A stretch of DNA of 64,000 nucleotides from Actinomycetospora chiangmaiensis DSM 45062 (GCF_000379625.1 NZ_KB903229.1:414247-478246), one strand, 5' to 3'; counted from the stretch's first letter, positions 33,939-43,436 are shown. Notes: generated by a model from the sequence alone, not told the origin. Program-made: numbers and translations.

Positions 33939-34589
33939 GTGACCACCAGCCAGGAGACGGCGCGACCCGTCGATCACGAGAACGAGCGGAACGGGGGTCG
34001 AGCCGTCGAGTCCGAGCGGCTCGAGGCCTTCGACGCGGCGCGCATCGAGGCCGCGGTCCGGGAACTGCTCATCGGTATCGGGGAGGACCCCGACCGTGAG
34101 GGACTGCGCGACACTCCGGCCCGGGTGGCGCGCTCCTACCGGGAGCTGTTCGCGGGCCTGTGGACCGACCCCGCCGGGGTCCTCGAGCGGACGTTCTCCG
34201 AGGACCACGACGAGCTGGTCCTCGTCCGTGACATCCCGCTGTTCTCGATGTGCGAGCACCACCTGCTGCCGTTCCACGGCGTCGCCCACGTCGCCTACCT
34301 GCCGGGCACGGACGGCCGGGTCACCGGGCTGTCGAAGCTCGCCCGCCTCGTCGACCTCTACGCCCGGCGGCCGCAGGTGCAGGAGCGGCTCACCACCCAG
34401 GTCGCCGACGCGCTGGACCACACGCTCGGCGCCCGCGGTGTCCTCGTGGTGATCGACGCCGAGCACCAGTGCATGTCGGCGCGCGGTGTCCGCAAGCCGG
34501 GCTCGCGCACCACCACCTCCGCGGTGCGTGGCGTGCTCAAGTCGTCGGCGAGCACCCGGGCCGAGGCGCTCGGCCTGATCCGGCACTGA
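33939..34589 (+). CDS. folE: GTP cyclohydrolase I
   Basis: 216 residues from GTG 33939 with GGGAG upstream. It converts GTP to 7,8-dihydroneopterin triphosphate, the first step of folate synthesis. Zinc ligands are visible in [13 protein letters not shown] and in [30 protein letters not shown] is the conserved core. The first ~30 residues are variable. It starts 72 bp after ftsH and is followed 9 bp later by folP, as in mycobacteria (ftsH-folE-folP-folB-folK). Confidence 0.97.
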   Translation: MTTSQETARPVDHENERNGGRAVESERLEAFDAARIEAAVRELLIGIGEDPDREGLRDTPARVARSYRELFAGLWTDPAGVLERTFSEDHDELVLVRDIPLFSMCEHHLLPFHGVAHVAYLPGTDGRVTGLSKLARLVDLYARRPQVQERLTTQVADALDHTLGARGVLVVIDAEHQCMSARGVRKPGSRTTTSAVRGVLKSSASTRAEALGLIRH

Positions 34590-34598
34590 CGGCGACCC

Positions 34599-35462
34599 GT
34601 GCCGCCCGTCGCGCTGCTCCGCCCCAACCACTGCCTCGTGATGGGCGTCCTCAACGTCACGCCCGACTCGTTCTCCGACGGGGGCCGGTGGCTGAACCGT
34701 GACGACGCCGTCGCGCACGGCGTGGCCATGGCGGAGCGCGGGGCCACCTACGTCGACGTCGGCGGCGAGTCGACCCGGCCCGGCGCGGAGCGGGTCGACG
34801 CCGCGACCGAGATCGAGCGGGTGGTCCCCGTCGTCGCCGAACTCGTCGCCCACGGCGTCCGGGTCAGCGTCGACACCACCCGTGCCGAGGTCGCGGTGAA
34901 GGCGCTCGAGGCCGGCGCCGAGCTCGTCAACGACGTCTCCGGCGGGCTGGCCGACCCGACGATGGCCCGGGTCGTCGCCGACGCGGGTTGCGGCTGGGTG
35001 CTCATGCACTGGCGCGGGCCGTCGGACCGGATGACGAACCTTGCGAGCTACGAGGACGTGGTGGGCGAGGTCCTCGCCGAGATGATCGAGCAGATCGACC
35101 GCGCGGTCCTCGCGGGCGTCGACCCGGCCCGGCTCGTCCTCGACCCGGGGCTCGGCTTCGCGAAGACGGCCGCCCACAACTGGCAGCTGCTGCGCAAGCT
35201 CGATGTGTTCACCTCGCTCGACTTCCCGGTGCTCGTCGGGGCCTCCCGCAAGCGGTTCCTCGGCGCCCTGCTCGCCGACGACGACGGGACGCCCCGGCCT
35301 CCCGACGGGCGTGAGCACGCGACCGCGGCGGTCTCCGCCCTCGCCGCGAACGCCGGCGCGTGGGGCGTGCGGGTGCACGAGGTCGGCGCCTCGCTCGACG
35401 CCGTCGCCGTGGCCGCCGCCTGGCACTGGGGCACCTCCCGCGCCGCGAGGGCCGACTCGTGA
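34599..35462 (+). CDS. folP: Dihydropteroate synthase
   Basis: 287 residues, TIM barrel. The two family signatures are [15 protein letters not shown] (15-29) and [24 protein letters not shown] near residue 210 binds the pterin-pABA pair. It joins 6-hydroxymethyl-dihydropterin diphosphate with p-aminobenzoate and is the sulfonamide target. It overlaps folB by 4 bases. Confidence 0.97.
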   Translation: MPPVALLRPNHCLVMGVLNVTPDSFSDGGRWLNRDDAVAHGVAMAERGATYVDVGGESTRPGAERVDAATEIERVVPVVAELVAHGVRVSVDTTRAEVAVKALEAGAELVNDVSGGLADPTMARVVADAGCGWVLMHWRGPSDRMTNLASYEDVVGEVLAEMIEQIDRAVLAGVDPARLVLDPGLGFAKTAAHNWQLLRKLDVFTSLDFPVLVGASRKRFLGALLADDDGTPRPPDGREHATAAVSALAANAGAWGVRVHEVGASLDAVAVAAAWHWGTSRAARADS

Positions 35463-35836
35463 GCACACGCGACACCATCGAGCTCCGCGGACTCCGGGTC
35501 CGCGGCCACCACGGCGTGTTCGAGCACGAACGTCGCGACGGGCAGGACTTCGTGCTCGACCTCGTCCTGCACGTCGACCTCATCGCCGCCGGCCGCAGCG
35601 ACGACCTCGACGACACCGTGGACTACGGCGCCCTCGCCGAGGCCGCGGCCGTGGTGGTCGAGGGCGCCCCGCGCTCGCTGATCGAGGCGGTCGCGGCCGA
35701 CGTGGCCGACGTGGTCCTCGACGATCCGCGGGTGGCGGAGGTCGAGGTCACCCTGCACAAGCCGCAGGCCCCGATCGCGCGGCCGTTCGCCGACGTCGCG
35801 GTGCGGATCCGACGCAGCCGGCCGGGGACATCGTGA
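35459..35836 (+). CDS. folB: Dihydroneopterin aldolase
   Basis: 125 residues from GTG 35459, overlapping the folP stop. [25 protein letters not shown] carries the conserved Glu of the pterin-binding aldolase, and [10 protein letters not shown] the catalytic Lys near the C-terminus. It converts dihydroneopterin to 6-hydroxymethyl-dihydropterin and glycolaldehyde. It overlaps folK by 4 bases, so the three enzymes are translationally coupled. Confidence 0.96.
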   Translation: MSTRDTIELRGLRVRGHHGVFEHERRDGQDFVLDLVLHVDLIAAGRSDDLDDTVDYGALAEAAAVVVEGAPRSLIEAVAADVADVVLDDPRVAEVEVTLHKPQAPIARPFADVAVRIRRSRPGTS

Positions 35837-36399
35837 CCCGGGCCGTGCTCTCGCTGGGGTCGAACCTCGGCGACCGGCGGGCCCACCTCGCGGCGGCGCT
35901 CGCGGGGCTCGCGCCCTGGACCCGCGAGGTGTCCTCGGTCTACCGCACCGCTCCGTGGGGCGGCGTCGACCAGGAGGACTTCCTCAACCTCGTCGTCACC
36001 GTCGAGGACCCCGAGGCCGGGCCGTGGGTCTGGCTCGCCCGCGCCCGGTCCGCCGAGCAGGCCCGCGACCGCGACCGCGGCGAGGACGCCGTGCGGTGGG
36101 GGCCGCGGACGCTCGACGTGGACGTCCTCGTCGTGACCGACACCGACGGACCGGTGCACAGCGAGGACCCCGAACTCCTCCTGCCCCACCCGCGCCTGCA
36201 CGAGCGCGCGTTCGTGCTCGTGCCGTGGGCGGAGATCGCCCCGGACGACGAGGTCCCGGGCCGCGGTCGGATCGCCGACCTGCTGGCGGCGCTGCCCGCC
36301 GACGAGCGGGCCGGGGTGCATCTCGACACCGGGGAGCGGGAGACGGAGCGCAGCGGAGCTCGACCCGGGGAGCGGGAGACGGAGCCGGGGGCGCGCTGA
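35833..36399 (+). CDS. folK: 6-hydroxymethyl-dihydropterin pyrophosphokinase
   Basis: 188 residues from GTG 35833. [10 protein letters not shown] opens the protein, and [13 protein letters not shown] (~90-102) is the HPPK signature that binds Mg-ATP. It supplies the pyrophosphorylated pterin for FolP. The last ~25 residues are not part of the family: they contain a tandem duplication (GERETE twice, from two near-identical 22-base units at 36329-36351 and 36365-36387) made of a short GAGCGGGAGACGGAGC-type repeat also seen in non-coding DNA. The stop overlaps the next start (TGATG). Confidence 0.95.
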   Translation: MTRAVLSLGSNLGDRRAHLAAALAGLAPWTREVSSVYRTAPWGGVDQEDFLNLVVTVEDPEAGPWVWLARARSAEQARDRDRGEDAVRWGPRTLDVDVLVVTDTDGPVHSEDPELLLPHPRLHERAFVLVPWAEIAPDDEVPGRGRIADLLAALPADERAGVHLDTGERETERSGARPGERETEPGAR

Positions 36400-36869
36400 T
36401 GACGACGCGCACCAGCCCGTCGGTCCTGCTCGTCATCGCGGTGGCCGCCGGGCTCGCCACGAACCTCGCGCTCGGGCTGCTCTACGGTTCGATCCCACCG
36501 CTGCCCGCCCCGGCCGGCCTGACCTTCCTCGTGCTCGGGCTGGTCGAGGGCGGCATCGCCGTCGTGCTGTACCGCCGGATCCAGCAGCGACCCGGGGCGC
36601 GGCCGGTCGACGCGCTCGCCGCGGCCCGGGCCGTCGCCCTCGCGAAGGCCTCGGCGTTGGCCGGGTCGCTCGTGGGCGGGGCCTGGTGCGGGGTGCTCGC
36701 CTTCGTCCTGCCCCGGCGCGCGCAGGTGGCCGCCGCGGCCTCGGACACGACGGCGGCGGTGATCGGGATCGTCGGATCGGTCGTCCTCGTCGCGGCGGCG
36801 CTCGCCCTCGAGTGGTGTTGTCGTACCCCGGACGATCCGGAGTCGCGCCTCCCGGAGGACCGCCGCTGA
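36399..36869 (+). CDS. DUF3180 membrane protein
   Basis: 156 residues with four hydrophobic helices (two near the N-terminus: VLLVIAVAAGLATNLALGLLYG and LTFLVLGLVEGGIAVVLYRR; two near the C-terminus). PVDALAAARAVALAKASALAGSLVGGAW between them is the conserved DUF3180 core. It immediately follows folK in most actinobacteria (Rv3605c in M. tuberculosis). Function unknown; the start ATG overlaps the folK stop. Confidence 0.92.
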   Translation: MTTRTSPSVLLVIAVAAGLATNLALGLLYGSIPPLPAPAGLTFLVLGLVEGGIAVVLYRRIQQRPGARPVDALAAARAVALAKASALAGSLVGGAWCGVLAFVLPRRAQVAAAASDTTAAVIGIVGSVVLVAAALALEWCCRTPDDPESRLPEDRR

Positions 36870-36915
36870 CCCGTCCGCGCCGCGGGCCTCACCGTGGACA
36901 TGCGGGCACGGTCGA

Positions 36916-36921
36916 TACAGT
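36916..36921 (+). promoter_or_regulatory. -10 box TACAGT, leaderless geometry
   Basis: TACAGT ends 6 bases before ATG 36928, giving this gene a promoter separate from the fol operon. Confidence 0.5.
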
Positions 36922-36927
36922 CCGGAC

Positions 36928-37584
36928 ATGGCCAACCCCGGGGCCGACCGGCGTCGCGGGTCGCGCGCGTCCGTCACCACGGGTGGCGGACGCCCCGGAG
37001 ACCCCCTGGTCCGCGTGCTGCTCGTCGTGACGGCGCTGTGCGCGGCGCTCGCCGCGACCACCGTGGTGCTCGCCGACGACGAGCGCCTGCTGCGCCTCGG
37101 GGTGATCGCCGGGCTGTGGGCCGCGCTGCTCGCGGTCGCGGCGCTCGCCCGGCGCAGCGGCGGCGGGGGGAACGACCCGGAGCGGGAGCTCGAGTCGATG
37201 CGTCGCACCTACGAGCTCGAGCTGGCCGCCGAGATCGACGCCCGCCGCGAGCACGAGCTCACGGTCGAGCAGACGGTGCGCCGGGAGATCGTTGCCGAGG
37301 CCGGCCAGGAGCTGACGGCCCTGCGCGCCGAGGTCGAGCGGCTGCGCTCTCACCTGGAGAACGCCGAGACCCGCGCGGCGCCGCTGCCGGCGCAGCTGCA
37401 GGCCGTCGCGGGTGAGGGGCCCGCCCGGCCGGCCGCACCCGGCGTCGGGAACGGACCGCGGCTGCCCCGCCAGCACGTGAACGAGGTGTCCCACCCTTCG
37501 GCGCCCGGTCGGGGGACGGGCGGCCGGACCGTGGCCGAGCTGCTCGCCGCGCACGCGCAGGACCGCCGCCGCCCGTCGCGCTGA
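36928..37584 (+). CDS. DUF6779-type membrane protein with coiled coil
   Basis: 218 residues. Two adjacent helices (VRVLLVVTALCAALAATTVVLA and LGVIAGLWAALLAVAALA) are followed by a ~65-residue Glu/Arg-rich coiled coil (ELESMRRTYELELAAEIDAR and on) and a Pro/Gly-rich end. The shape matches Rv3604c-like proteins that lie between DUF3180 and the pan genes in mycobacteria. Function unknown; coiled coil facing the cytoplasm is the simplest topology. Confidence 0.82.
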   Translation: MANPGADRRRGSRASVTTGGGRPGDPLVRVLLVVTALCAALAATTVVLADDERLLRLGVIAGLWAALLAVAALARRSGGGGNDPERELESMRRTYELELAAEIDARREHELTVEQTVRREIVAEAGQELTALRAEVERLRSHLENAETRAAPLPAQLQAVAGEGPARPAAPGVGNGPRLPRQHVNEVSHPSAPGRGTGGRTVAELLAAHAQDRRRPSR

Positions 37585-37616
37585 TCGTCCGTCCCGCCGG
37601 GGCGGCCGGGAGCCAC

Positions 37617-37622
37617 TACCCT
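37617..37622 (+). promoter_or_regulatory. -10 box TACCCT, leaderless geometry
   Basis: TACCCT ends 8 bases before GTG 37631 of the PrsW-like gene. Confidence 0.5.
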
Positions 37623-37630
37623 GCGGCAGG

Positions 37631-38911
37631 GTGATCGCCACCCCGGTCCGGCTCGCCCCGCAGCAGCGCCGCACGCTCGTCTGGCCCGTCCTCGGGCTCA
37701 TCGTGCTCGGCATCTGCGCGCTGGCCGCCGTGGGCTTCGCGAGCACCGAGATCGGCACCGGCGGCGTCGTCGTCGGCGCGATCTGCGCGCTGCTGCCGGT
37801 GGGGCCGGTGCTGTTGGCGTTCGCCTGGGTCGACCGCTGGGAGCCGGAGCCGCCGCGCCTGCTGCTCACCGCGTTCCTGTGGGGCGCCGGGTTCGCGGCC
37901 CTGGTCGCGCTGATCATCAACTCCAGCGCCGTGCTCGCCGCGGAGCTGCTGCTCGGACGGGGGCAGGGCGACTTCGTCGGCGCGGTGATCTCCGCGCCGC
38001 TGGTCGAGGAGTTCGTCAAGGGCGCGTTCGTGGTGGGGCTGCTGCTGTTCCGGCGCCGCGAGTTCGACGGGATCGTCGACGGCGTGGTCTACGCCGGCTT
38101 CGTCGGCGCGGGCTTCGCCTTCACCGAGAACATCATCTACTTCGGCCGCGCGTTCACCGACGCCGGCACGGCCCCGGTCGCCGGCGTCATCGTCACCTTC
38201 ATCCTGCGCGGGGTCCTCTCGCCGTTCGCCCACCCGCTGTTCACCTCCATGACGGGCATCGGGGTCGGGATCGCGGCGAGCATCCGTTCGCGGGTCGGCG
38301 GCGCGCTGGCGATCCTGCTCGGCTACGTCCTCGCGGTGATCCTGCACGCGCTGTGGAACTCCGCGACGCAGCTCGGCCCCGGGTTCTTCGGCGTGTACAT
38401 CCTCATCATGGTGCCGCTGTTCCTCGCGCTCCTCGGCCTCGTGATCTGGCAGCGCCGCCGGGAACGCGACGTGCTGGCCCGCCAGATGCCGGGCTTCGCC
38501 GCCGCGGGCTGGATCGCCGAGAGCGAGGTCCCGCTCCTCGGCAGCATGTCCGGACGACGACGCTGGCTCGCGGCCGTCCGCCGGACCGCCGGCAGGCCGG
38601 CCGCCCATGCCGTCGTCCACTACCAGCACGCGGTGTCCGAGCTGGCGTTCCTGCGGGCCCGTGCCGAGCGCGGCGCCATCCCGCCCGACCCGCGCTGGCA
38701 CGCCGAGCTGCTCGACAACCTCGTCCGCACCCGCATGGCCGCGGTCACCGCGCCCGGCGTCCCCCAGGGGCAGCAGCCGCCGCCCGGCCCGCCACCGGGT
38801 CCCCGCCCGCCGTCCGGCCCCTTCCCGACGCCGGGTCCTTCCGGACCGGGGTGGGGCGGCCCGCAGCCGCCGTACCCGCCGTCGCAGCCCTGGCAGCGGC
38901 CGCGGGGGTAG
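37631..38911 (+). CDS. PrsW-family intramembrane metalloprotease-like protein
   Basis: 426 residues with about eight helices in the first 290. The PrsW/CAAX-protease-type motifs are present: VEEFVKG (the EE pair, ~122-128), FAFTENIIYF, SPFAHPLFTSMTG and ILHALWNSA. PrsW in Bacillus cleaves an anti-sigma factor. The role here is unknown, and no anti-sigma gene is adjacent. After ~380 there is a Pro/Gly/Gln-rich tail of about 45 residues. A leaderless promoter is predicted. Confidence 0.88.
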   Translation: MIATPVRLAPQQRRTLVWPVLGLIVLGICALAAVGFASTEIGTGGVVVGAICALLPVGPVLLAFAWVDRWEPEPPRLLLTAFLWGAGFAALVALIINSSAVLAAELLLGRGQGDFVGAVISAPLVEEFVKGAFVVGLLLFRRREFDGIVDGVVYAGFVGAGFAFTENIIYFGRAFTDAGTAPVAGVIVTFILRGVLSPFAHPLFTSMTGIGVGIAASIRSRVGGALAILLGYVLAVILHALWNSATQLGPGFFGVYILIMVPLFLALLGLVIWQRRRERDVLARQMPGFAAAGWIAESEVPLLGSMSGRRRWLAAVRRTAGRPAAHAVVHYQHAVSELAFLRARAERGAIPPDPRWHAELLDNLVRTRMAAVTAPGVPQGQQPPPGPPPGPRPPSGPFPTPGPSGPGWGGPQPPYPPSQPWQRPRG

Positions 38912-38948
38912 CCGGGCGCGTGCGTCGGTGGCCCCGTTCGCGCGTCAG

Positions 38949-39050
38949 GTGACAGCAATGGGCCACCGCTGACGTCAGGGTGCTGGGGGTGTCAGCCGTG
39001 GCCCACCGCTGACGTCCGGTGTCAGCCGTGTGCCACCGCTGACGTCACGG
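38949..39050. repeat. Three tandem units of the TGTCAGC family
   Basis: Each unit ends with GCCACCGCTGACGTC or CCCACCGCTGACGTC (around 38962-38976, 39002-39016 and 39032-39046) and begins with a copy of GTGTCAGCCGTG (the first is degenerate, GTGACAGCAATG). Each unit alone can fold into a hairpin. The array lies between the PrsW-like gene and the DUF2520 gene. Confidence 0.8.
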
Positions 39051-39178
39051 TGCCCGACTGTCATCCCGATCACCCACGGCCACCGGGACGTCGTCGCGCG
39101 TCTACCCTCGCCAGCGCATCGTCCGGTACCCGCTCCACTGAGCGGGACGGGAACGACGAGTGGTGAAGGGGTGTGCTC

Positions 39179-40105
39179 GTGAGCGCCTCCGGCAGCGACG
39201 CCGGGCCCAGGCCTGCGCGTCTCGACGTCGGCGTGGTCTCCGCCGGGAGGGTCGGCGCCGTGATGGGCGCCGCGCTGGCGGCCGCCGGCCACACGGTCGT
39301 CGCGGCCTCCGCCGTGTCACGCGCCTCGCGCGCCCGCGCCGAGGCCCTGTTGCCCGGGGCGGCGATCCTGCCGCCCGACGAGGTCGTGCGGAACGCCGAC
39401 CTGGCCCTGCTCGCCGTGCCCGACGACGTCCTGCCCGGGCTGGTGCGCGGGCTCGCGGCATCGGGGTGCCTGCGGCCCGGGCAGATCCTGGTCCACACCT
39501 GCGGGTCCCACGGGGTGGGCGTGCTCGGCCCGGCCGCGGAGCACGACGTGCTCCCCATCGCCCTGCACCCGGCCATGACGATCACCGGCCGGCCGGAGGA
39601 CGTCACCCGGCTCACCGGGGCCTGCGTCGGGGTGACCGCGAACAGCTCGCCGACCGAGGACGCGGAGGCGGCCTGGCTCGTCGGCGAGGCGCTCGTCGTC
39701 GAGATCGGGGCGGAGCCGGTGCGCATCCCCGAGGAGATGCGCCCGCTCTACCACGCGGCGCTCGCGCACGGCGCGAACCACCTGATCACGCTGGTCCGCG
39801 AGGCCGCCGACCTGCTGCGCGACGCCGGGATCGAGCCGGCCGAACGCGTGCTCGCCCCGCTCCTGTCGGCAGCGCTCGACAACGCCCTGCGCCTCGGCGA
39901 CCGCGCCCTGACCGGGCCGGTCGTCCGCGGCGACGCGGGGACCGTCGCGACCCACCTGCGCCACCTCGACGCGCGGGCCCCCGAGTCGGCCGAGCTCTAC
40001 CGCGCCCTCGCCCGCCGCACCGCCGAGCGCGCCCACGCCGGCGGGCTCATCGGCGACGACGAGTTCACCGCCGTCATCGACACCTTCGAGAGGCACACGC
40101 CGTGA
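39179..40105 (+). CDS. Rossmann-fold/DUF2520 protein
   Basis: 308 residues from GTG 39179, chosen because GAAGGGG ends 7 bases before it (GTG 39173 is too close). The N-terminal Rossmann domain is LDVGVVSAGRVGAVMGAALAAAGH. LLAVPDDVLPGLV and PIALHPAMTITG resemble ketopantoate/pyrroline reductases. The C-terminal DUF2520 helices carry LYHAALAHGANHLITLV. It overlaps panC by 4 bases, an order conserved with Rv3603c-panC-panD. A redox step near pantothenate synthesis, such as ketopantoate reduction, is a reasonable guess but unproven. Confidence 0.9.
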   Translation: MSASGSDAGPRPARLDVGVVSAGRVGAVMGAALAAAGHTVVAASAVSRASRARAEALLPGAAILPPDEVVRNADLALLAVPDDVLPGLVRGLAASGCLRPGQILVHTCGSHGVGVLGPAAEHDVLPIALHPAMTITGRPEDVTRLTGACVGVTANSSPTEDAEAAWLVGEALVVEIGAEPVRIPEEMRPLYHAALAHGANHLITLVREAADLLRDAGIEPAERVLAPLLSAALDNALRLGDRALTGPVVRGDAGTVATHLRHLDARAPESAELYRALARRTAERAHAGGLIGDDEFTAVIDTFERHTP

Positions 40106-41019
40106 CCCGCCCCTCCAGCCTGCGCACGCACGACCTGCTCGGGCGCTCCCGGCCGAAGTACGTCAAGGACGGCCTCACCGTCCACACCGACCCGAACACG
40201 CTGCGCCGCGTGACGAAGGCGATGCGCGGCGGCGGCCGCCGGGTCACGCTCGTCCCGACGATGGGTGCCCTGCACGACGGCCACCGCGAGCTGATGCGCC
40301 GCGCCCGCTCGATCCCCGGCTCCAGCACCGTGGTGTCGATCTTCGTGAACCCCCGCCAGTTCGGGCCGACCGAGGACTTCGACCGCTACCCCCGCGCGTT
40401 CGAGGCCGACCTCGAGATGTGCCGCGAGGAGGGCGTCGAGCTCGTGTTCGCACCCGACGTCGACACGATGTACCCGGCGGGCTTCACCACGAGCATCGAC
40501 CCGGGGCCGCTCGGCGCCGAGCTCGAGGGCGCCGCCCGTCCCGGGCACTTCGCGGGGATGCTGACGGTGGTCAACAAGCTGTTCGCGATCTGCGTGCCGG
40601 ACGTCGCGTTCTTCGGGGAGAAGGACTGGCAGCAGCTGGCGCTGATCCGGCGGATGGTGCGCGACCTCGACATCGACGTCCACGTGGTCGGCGTCCCCAC
40701 CGTCCGCGAGACCGACGGGCTGGCGCGGTCGAGCCGCAACGCCTACCTCGACGAGACCCAGCGCCGGCAGGCCGTGGCGATCTCCGCTGCGCTCTCGGCC
40801 GGCCAGTACGCCGGTGAGCAGGGCCCGGAGGCGGTCGTCGCGGCCGCCCGCGAGGTGCTCGCCGCCGAGCCGGCCCTCGAGGTCGACTACGTCGAGCTGC
40901 GCGACCCGGAGCTCGGCCCCGCCCCGACGATCGGCGACGCCCGCCTGCTCATCGCCGCCCGTCTGGGCGCAACCCGCCTGATCGACAACGCCCACGTCTC
41001 GGTGACGGAGAGAGTCTGA
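40102..41019 (+). CDS. panC: Pantothenate synthetase
   Basis: 305 residues from GTG 40102. It joins pantoate and beta-alanine using ATP. The HIGH-like motif region is [20 protein letters not shown] (~50-69), then [37 protein letters not shown] and [21 protein letters not shown] is the KMSKS-like loop. It is coupled by overlaps to the DUF2520 gene and to panD (TGATG). Confidence 0.97.
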   Translation: MTRPSSLRTHDLLGRSRPKYVKDGLTVHTDPNTLRRVTKAMRGGGRRVTLVPTMGALHDGHRELMRRARSIPGSSTVVSIFVNPRQFGPTEDFDRYPRAFEADLEMCREEGVELVFAPDVDTMYPAGFTTSIDPGPLGAELEGAARPGHFAGMLTVVNKLFAICVPDVAFFGEKDWQQLALIRRMVRDLDIDVHVVGVPTVRETDGLARSSRNAYLDETQRRQAVAISAALSAGQYAGEQGPEAVVAAAREVLAAEPALEVDYVELRDPELGPAPTIGDARLLIAARLGATRLIDNAHVSVTERV

Positions 41020-41453
41020 TGCTGCGCACGATGCTCAAGTCCAAGATCCACCGGGCGACGGTCACGGACGCGGACCTGCACTACGTCGGGTCGGTCACCG
41101 TCGACACCGACCTGATGGCCGCGGCCGACCTGCTCGAGGGGGAGCAGGTCGCGATCGTCGACGTCACCAACGGTGCCCGCCTGGAGACCTACGTGATCCC
41201 GGGCGAGGCCGGCTCCGGCGTCATCGGGATCAACGGCGCCGCCGCGCACCTCGTGCACCCCGGCGACCTCGTCATCCTCATCGCCTACGGGCAGATGGAC
41301 GACTCCGAGGCCCGCGCCCACCGGCCGCGCGTGGTCTTCGTGGACGACCGCAACCGCGTCCTCGACCGGGGCTCGGACCCCGCCTACGTGCCGGCGGACG
41401 CCCCGGAGGCGTCGCTGCTGGTGCCGGGCACGCGGGCCGCCGCCCTGAACTGA
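41019..41453 (+). CDS. panD: Aspartate 1-decarboxylase proenzyme
   Basis: 144 residues. [16 protein letters not shown] opens the family; self-cleavage between Gly24 and Ser25 (HYVGSVTVD) makes the pyruvoyl cofactor. [10 protein letters not shown] and [14 protein letters not shown] are conserved. It makes beta-alanine for PanC. The acidic C-terminal tail of ~25 residues is as in mycobacterial PanD, where it is involved in pyrazinamide response. Confidence 0.97.
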   Translation: MLRTMLKSKIHRATVTDADLHYVGSVTVDTDLMAAADLLEGEQVAIVDVTNGARLETYVIPGEAGSGVIGINGAAAHLVHPGDLVILIAYGQMDDSEARAHRPRVVFVDDRNRVLDRGSDPAYVPADAPEASLLVPGTRAAALN

Positions 41454-41491
41454 GGACGGCAGGGGCGAGCGGAGCGACGGGGGAGGGGCGC

Positions 41492-42337
41492 GTGCTGCTC
41501 TGCATCGATGTCGGCAACACGCAGACGGCCCTCGCGCTCTACCCGTCGTCGACGCTTCCCGACGACGGGCCCGAGGTCACCTCCCGCTGGGACGCCCGGA
41601 TCCGTACCGAGCGGCGGGCCACCGCCGACGAGCTCGCCCTGACCGTCCGCGGCATGCTCGGCCCGCTGGTCGCGGAGGTCGACGGCGTCGCGGCGCTGTC
41701 GACGGTGCCGGCGCTGCTCCGGGAACTGCGCGGGATGCTCGACCGGCACTTCGCGGGCGTCGCCCGGGTCCTTGTCGAGCCCGGGGTCCGCACGGGGGTG
41801 CCGCTGCTCGTCGACAACCCGAAGGAGGTCGGCGCCGACCGGGTGGTGCAGGCGCTGGCCGCGCACCAGCGCGTCGGCGGGCCCTGCGTGGTGGTCACGT
41901 TCGGGACCTCGACCGTCATCGACGCGGTCTCCGCCGACGGCGAGTTCCTGGGCGGTGCGCTCGCGGCAGGGGTCGCCGTGTCGGCCGACGCCCTCGCGGT
42001 GCGGGCCGCCGGGCTGCGCCCGGTGGAGCTCGTAGCGCCACGCACCGTGCTCGGGCGCTCGACCGTCGAGGGCATGCAGGCCGGTCTCGTGCTCGGGGCC
42101 GCCGCGATGGTCGACGGGCTCGTCCGCCGGATCGGCGAGGAGGTCGCCGCGAAGGACGCGGCGGGCCGCGGGCCGGTCGCGGTCGTCGCCTGCGGTGGGC
42201 TCGCGCCCGTCGTGGCACCGGAGTGCTCGACCGTCACGCACCACGTCCCCGACCTCACCCTCCAGGGTCTGCGCCTCGTGTACGGGCGGGTGCAGGAGGC
42301 GGCGCGGGCCCGCGAGGAGCGGCGCGCCCGTCGGTGA
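41492..42337 (+). CDS. coaX: Type III pantothenate kinase
   Basis: 281 residues from GTG 41492, 38 bp after panD. The ASKHA fold shows the DVGNT phosphate motif (6-10), DNPKEVGADRVVQALAA for pantothenate, and VVTFGTSTVIDAV. It phosphorylates pantothenate without being inhibited by CoA. The 22-base GGGCGAGCGGAGCGACGGGG-type repeat at 41462-41483 supplies the purine-rich region before the start. In M. tuberculosis lysS follows coaX; here a palindromic repeat and an unrelated accessory block follow instead. Confidence 0.95.
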   Translation: MLLCIDVGNTQTALALYPSSTLPDDGPEVTSRWDARIRTERRATADELALTVRGMLGPLVAEVDGVAALSTVPALLRELRGMLDRHFAGVARVLVEPGVRTGVPLLVDNPKEVGADRVVQALAAHQRVGGPCVVVTFGTSTVIDAVSADGEFLGGALAAGVAVSADALAVRAAGLRPVELVAPRTVLGRSTVEGMQAGLVLGAAAMVDGLVRRIGEEVAAKDAAGRGPVAVVACGGLAPVVAPECSTVTHHVPDLTLQGLRLVYGRVQEAARAREERRARR

Positions 42338-42356
42338 GGCCACCGTCCGGCCGCTT

Positions 42357-42444
42357 TTGTCGCGGGGTGCGGCGCCGACCCGGCTGCCTTGTCGTTGTGG
42401 TTCCGCACGACAAGGGGGCGCCCAGCGTCGGGAGGCCGCGACGA
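42357..42444. repeat. Nested palindrome, copy 3
   Basis: Inner arms CCTTGTCGT (42387-42395) and ACGACAAGG (42407-42415) flank an 11-base loop. Outer arms TTGTCGCGG (42357-42365) and CCGCGACGA (42436-42444) lie symmetrically ~40 bases from the centre. It sits between the convergent coaX and GlxA-type genes and could terminate both. Confidence 0.8.
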
Positions 42445-42464
42445 GGACCGGGAGCGGGGCGACC

Positions 42465-43436
42465 TCAGGCCCTCGCGCGCGGCGACGCCCGGTAGGTGCG
42501 GCGGTACGCGACGGGGGAGAGCCCGACGTCGGCGGCCAGGTGGGCCCGCAGCGACGACGTGGTGCCCAGGCCTGCCTCGGTGGCGACCCGGTCGACGGGC
42601 AGGTCGGTCGACTCCAGCAGGTGCCGGGCGTGGGCGACCCGTTGCGCCAGCACCCAGGCGTGCGGGGAGGTGCCGGTCTCTGCCCGGAACCGGCGCGCGA
42701 ACGTCCGCGTGCTCATCCGGGCATGCCCCGCGAGCGTCGCCACGTCGAGCGGCTCCGCCAGGCGCTCGCGGGCCCAGAGCCGGGTCGCCGCGGTGGACCC
42801 GCCGTCGTCGACGGGGAGGGGTCGCTCGATGAACTGGGCCTGCCCGCCGTCGCGCCAGGGCGACACCACGAGGTGCCGGGCGACCTCGGTCGCCACGGCC
42901 GCCCCGTGGTCGCGGCGGACCACGTGCAGGCACAGGTCGAGACCCGCGGCCAGCCCGGCGGAGGTGGCGAGGTCGCCCTCGTCGACGAACAGCACGTCCT
43001 CGTCGAGGTCGACGTCCGGGTACAGGCGCCGGAACTCCGCGGCACGGGCCCAGTGGGTGGTGGCCCGGCGGCCGGCGAGCCGACCGGCCGCGCCGAGGAC
43101 GAACGCGCCGGTGCAGATCGACATCCAGCGGGCCCCGGAGGGCACCAGTGCGAGCACCTCGCGGACCGCGGCGGGCAGGACCCCGTCGCGCCGGGCGGGC
43201 GGGAAGTGGGTGCCGGGCACGAGGACGGTGTCGGCGGCCGCGAGCGCCTCCGGGCCGTGCTCCACGTGCAGGGCGTAGCCCGCGGTCGTCGGCACCGGAC
43301 CCGCCTCCAGGCCGCAGACCCGCACGTCGTAGAGCGGCTCCCCGTCCCGCTCGGCAGTGCCGAACACCTGCGGGGGGATTGCGAGGTCGAAGCCGACCAC
43401 CGGCGGGAGGGCGAGCACGACGACGACGTGGGGCAT
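42465..43436 (-). CDS. GlxA-type AraC-family regulator with DJ-1/PfpI domain
   Basis: 323 residues from ATG 43436. Residues ~1-180 are a DJ-1/PfpI-like domain (VVLALPPVVGFDLAIPPQVF; SICTGAFVLGAAGRLAG holds the nucleophile-elbow Cys, though these regulators are not thought to be enzymes). Residues ~220-320 hold the two AraC helix-turn-helix motifs (MSTRTFARRFRAETGTSPHAW and the second ending LSPVAYRRTYR). CAAAAT lies 6 bases before the start. It is divergent from an MFS transporter with a 72-bp gap containing TGGCA (43447) and TGCCA (43466), so it probably controls that transporter. Confidence 0.9.
   Translation of the reverse strand: MPHVVVVLALPPVVGFDLAIPPQVFGTAERDGEPLYDVRVCGLEAGPVPTTAGYALHVEHGPEALAAADTVLVPGTHFPPARRDGVLPAAVREVLALVPSGARWMSICTGAFVLGAAGRLAGRRATTHWARAAEFRRLYPDVDLDEDVLFVDEGDLATSAGLAAGLDLCLHVVRRDHGAAVATEVARHLVVSPWRDGGQAQFIERPLPVDDGGSTAATRLWARERLAEPLDVATLAGHARMSTRTFARRFRAETGTSPHAWVLAQRVAHARHLLESTDLPVDRVATEAGLGTTSSLRAHLAADVGLSPVAYRRTYRASPRARA

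Noticed and set aside
31554-35468. Minus-strand open frame of 1304 codons
   Set aside because: It runs antisense to ftsH, folE and folP, whose motifs are unmistakable. Long antisense frames are a by-product of the high third-position GC.
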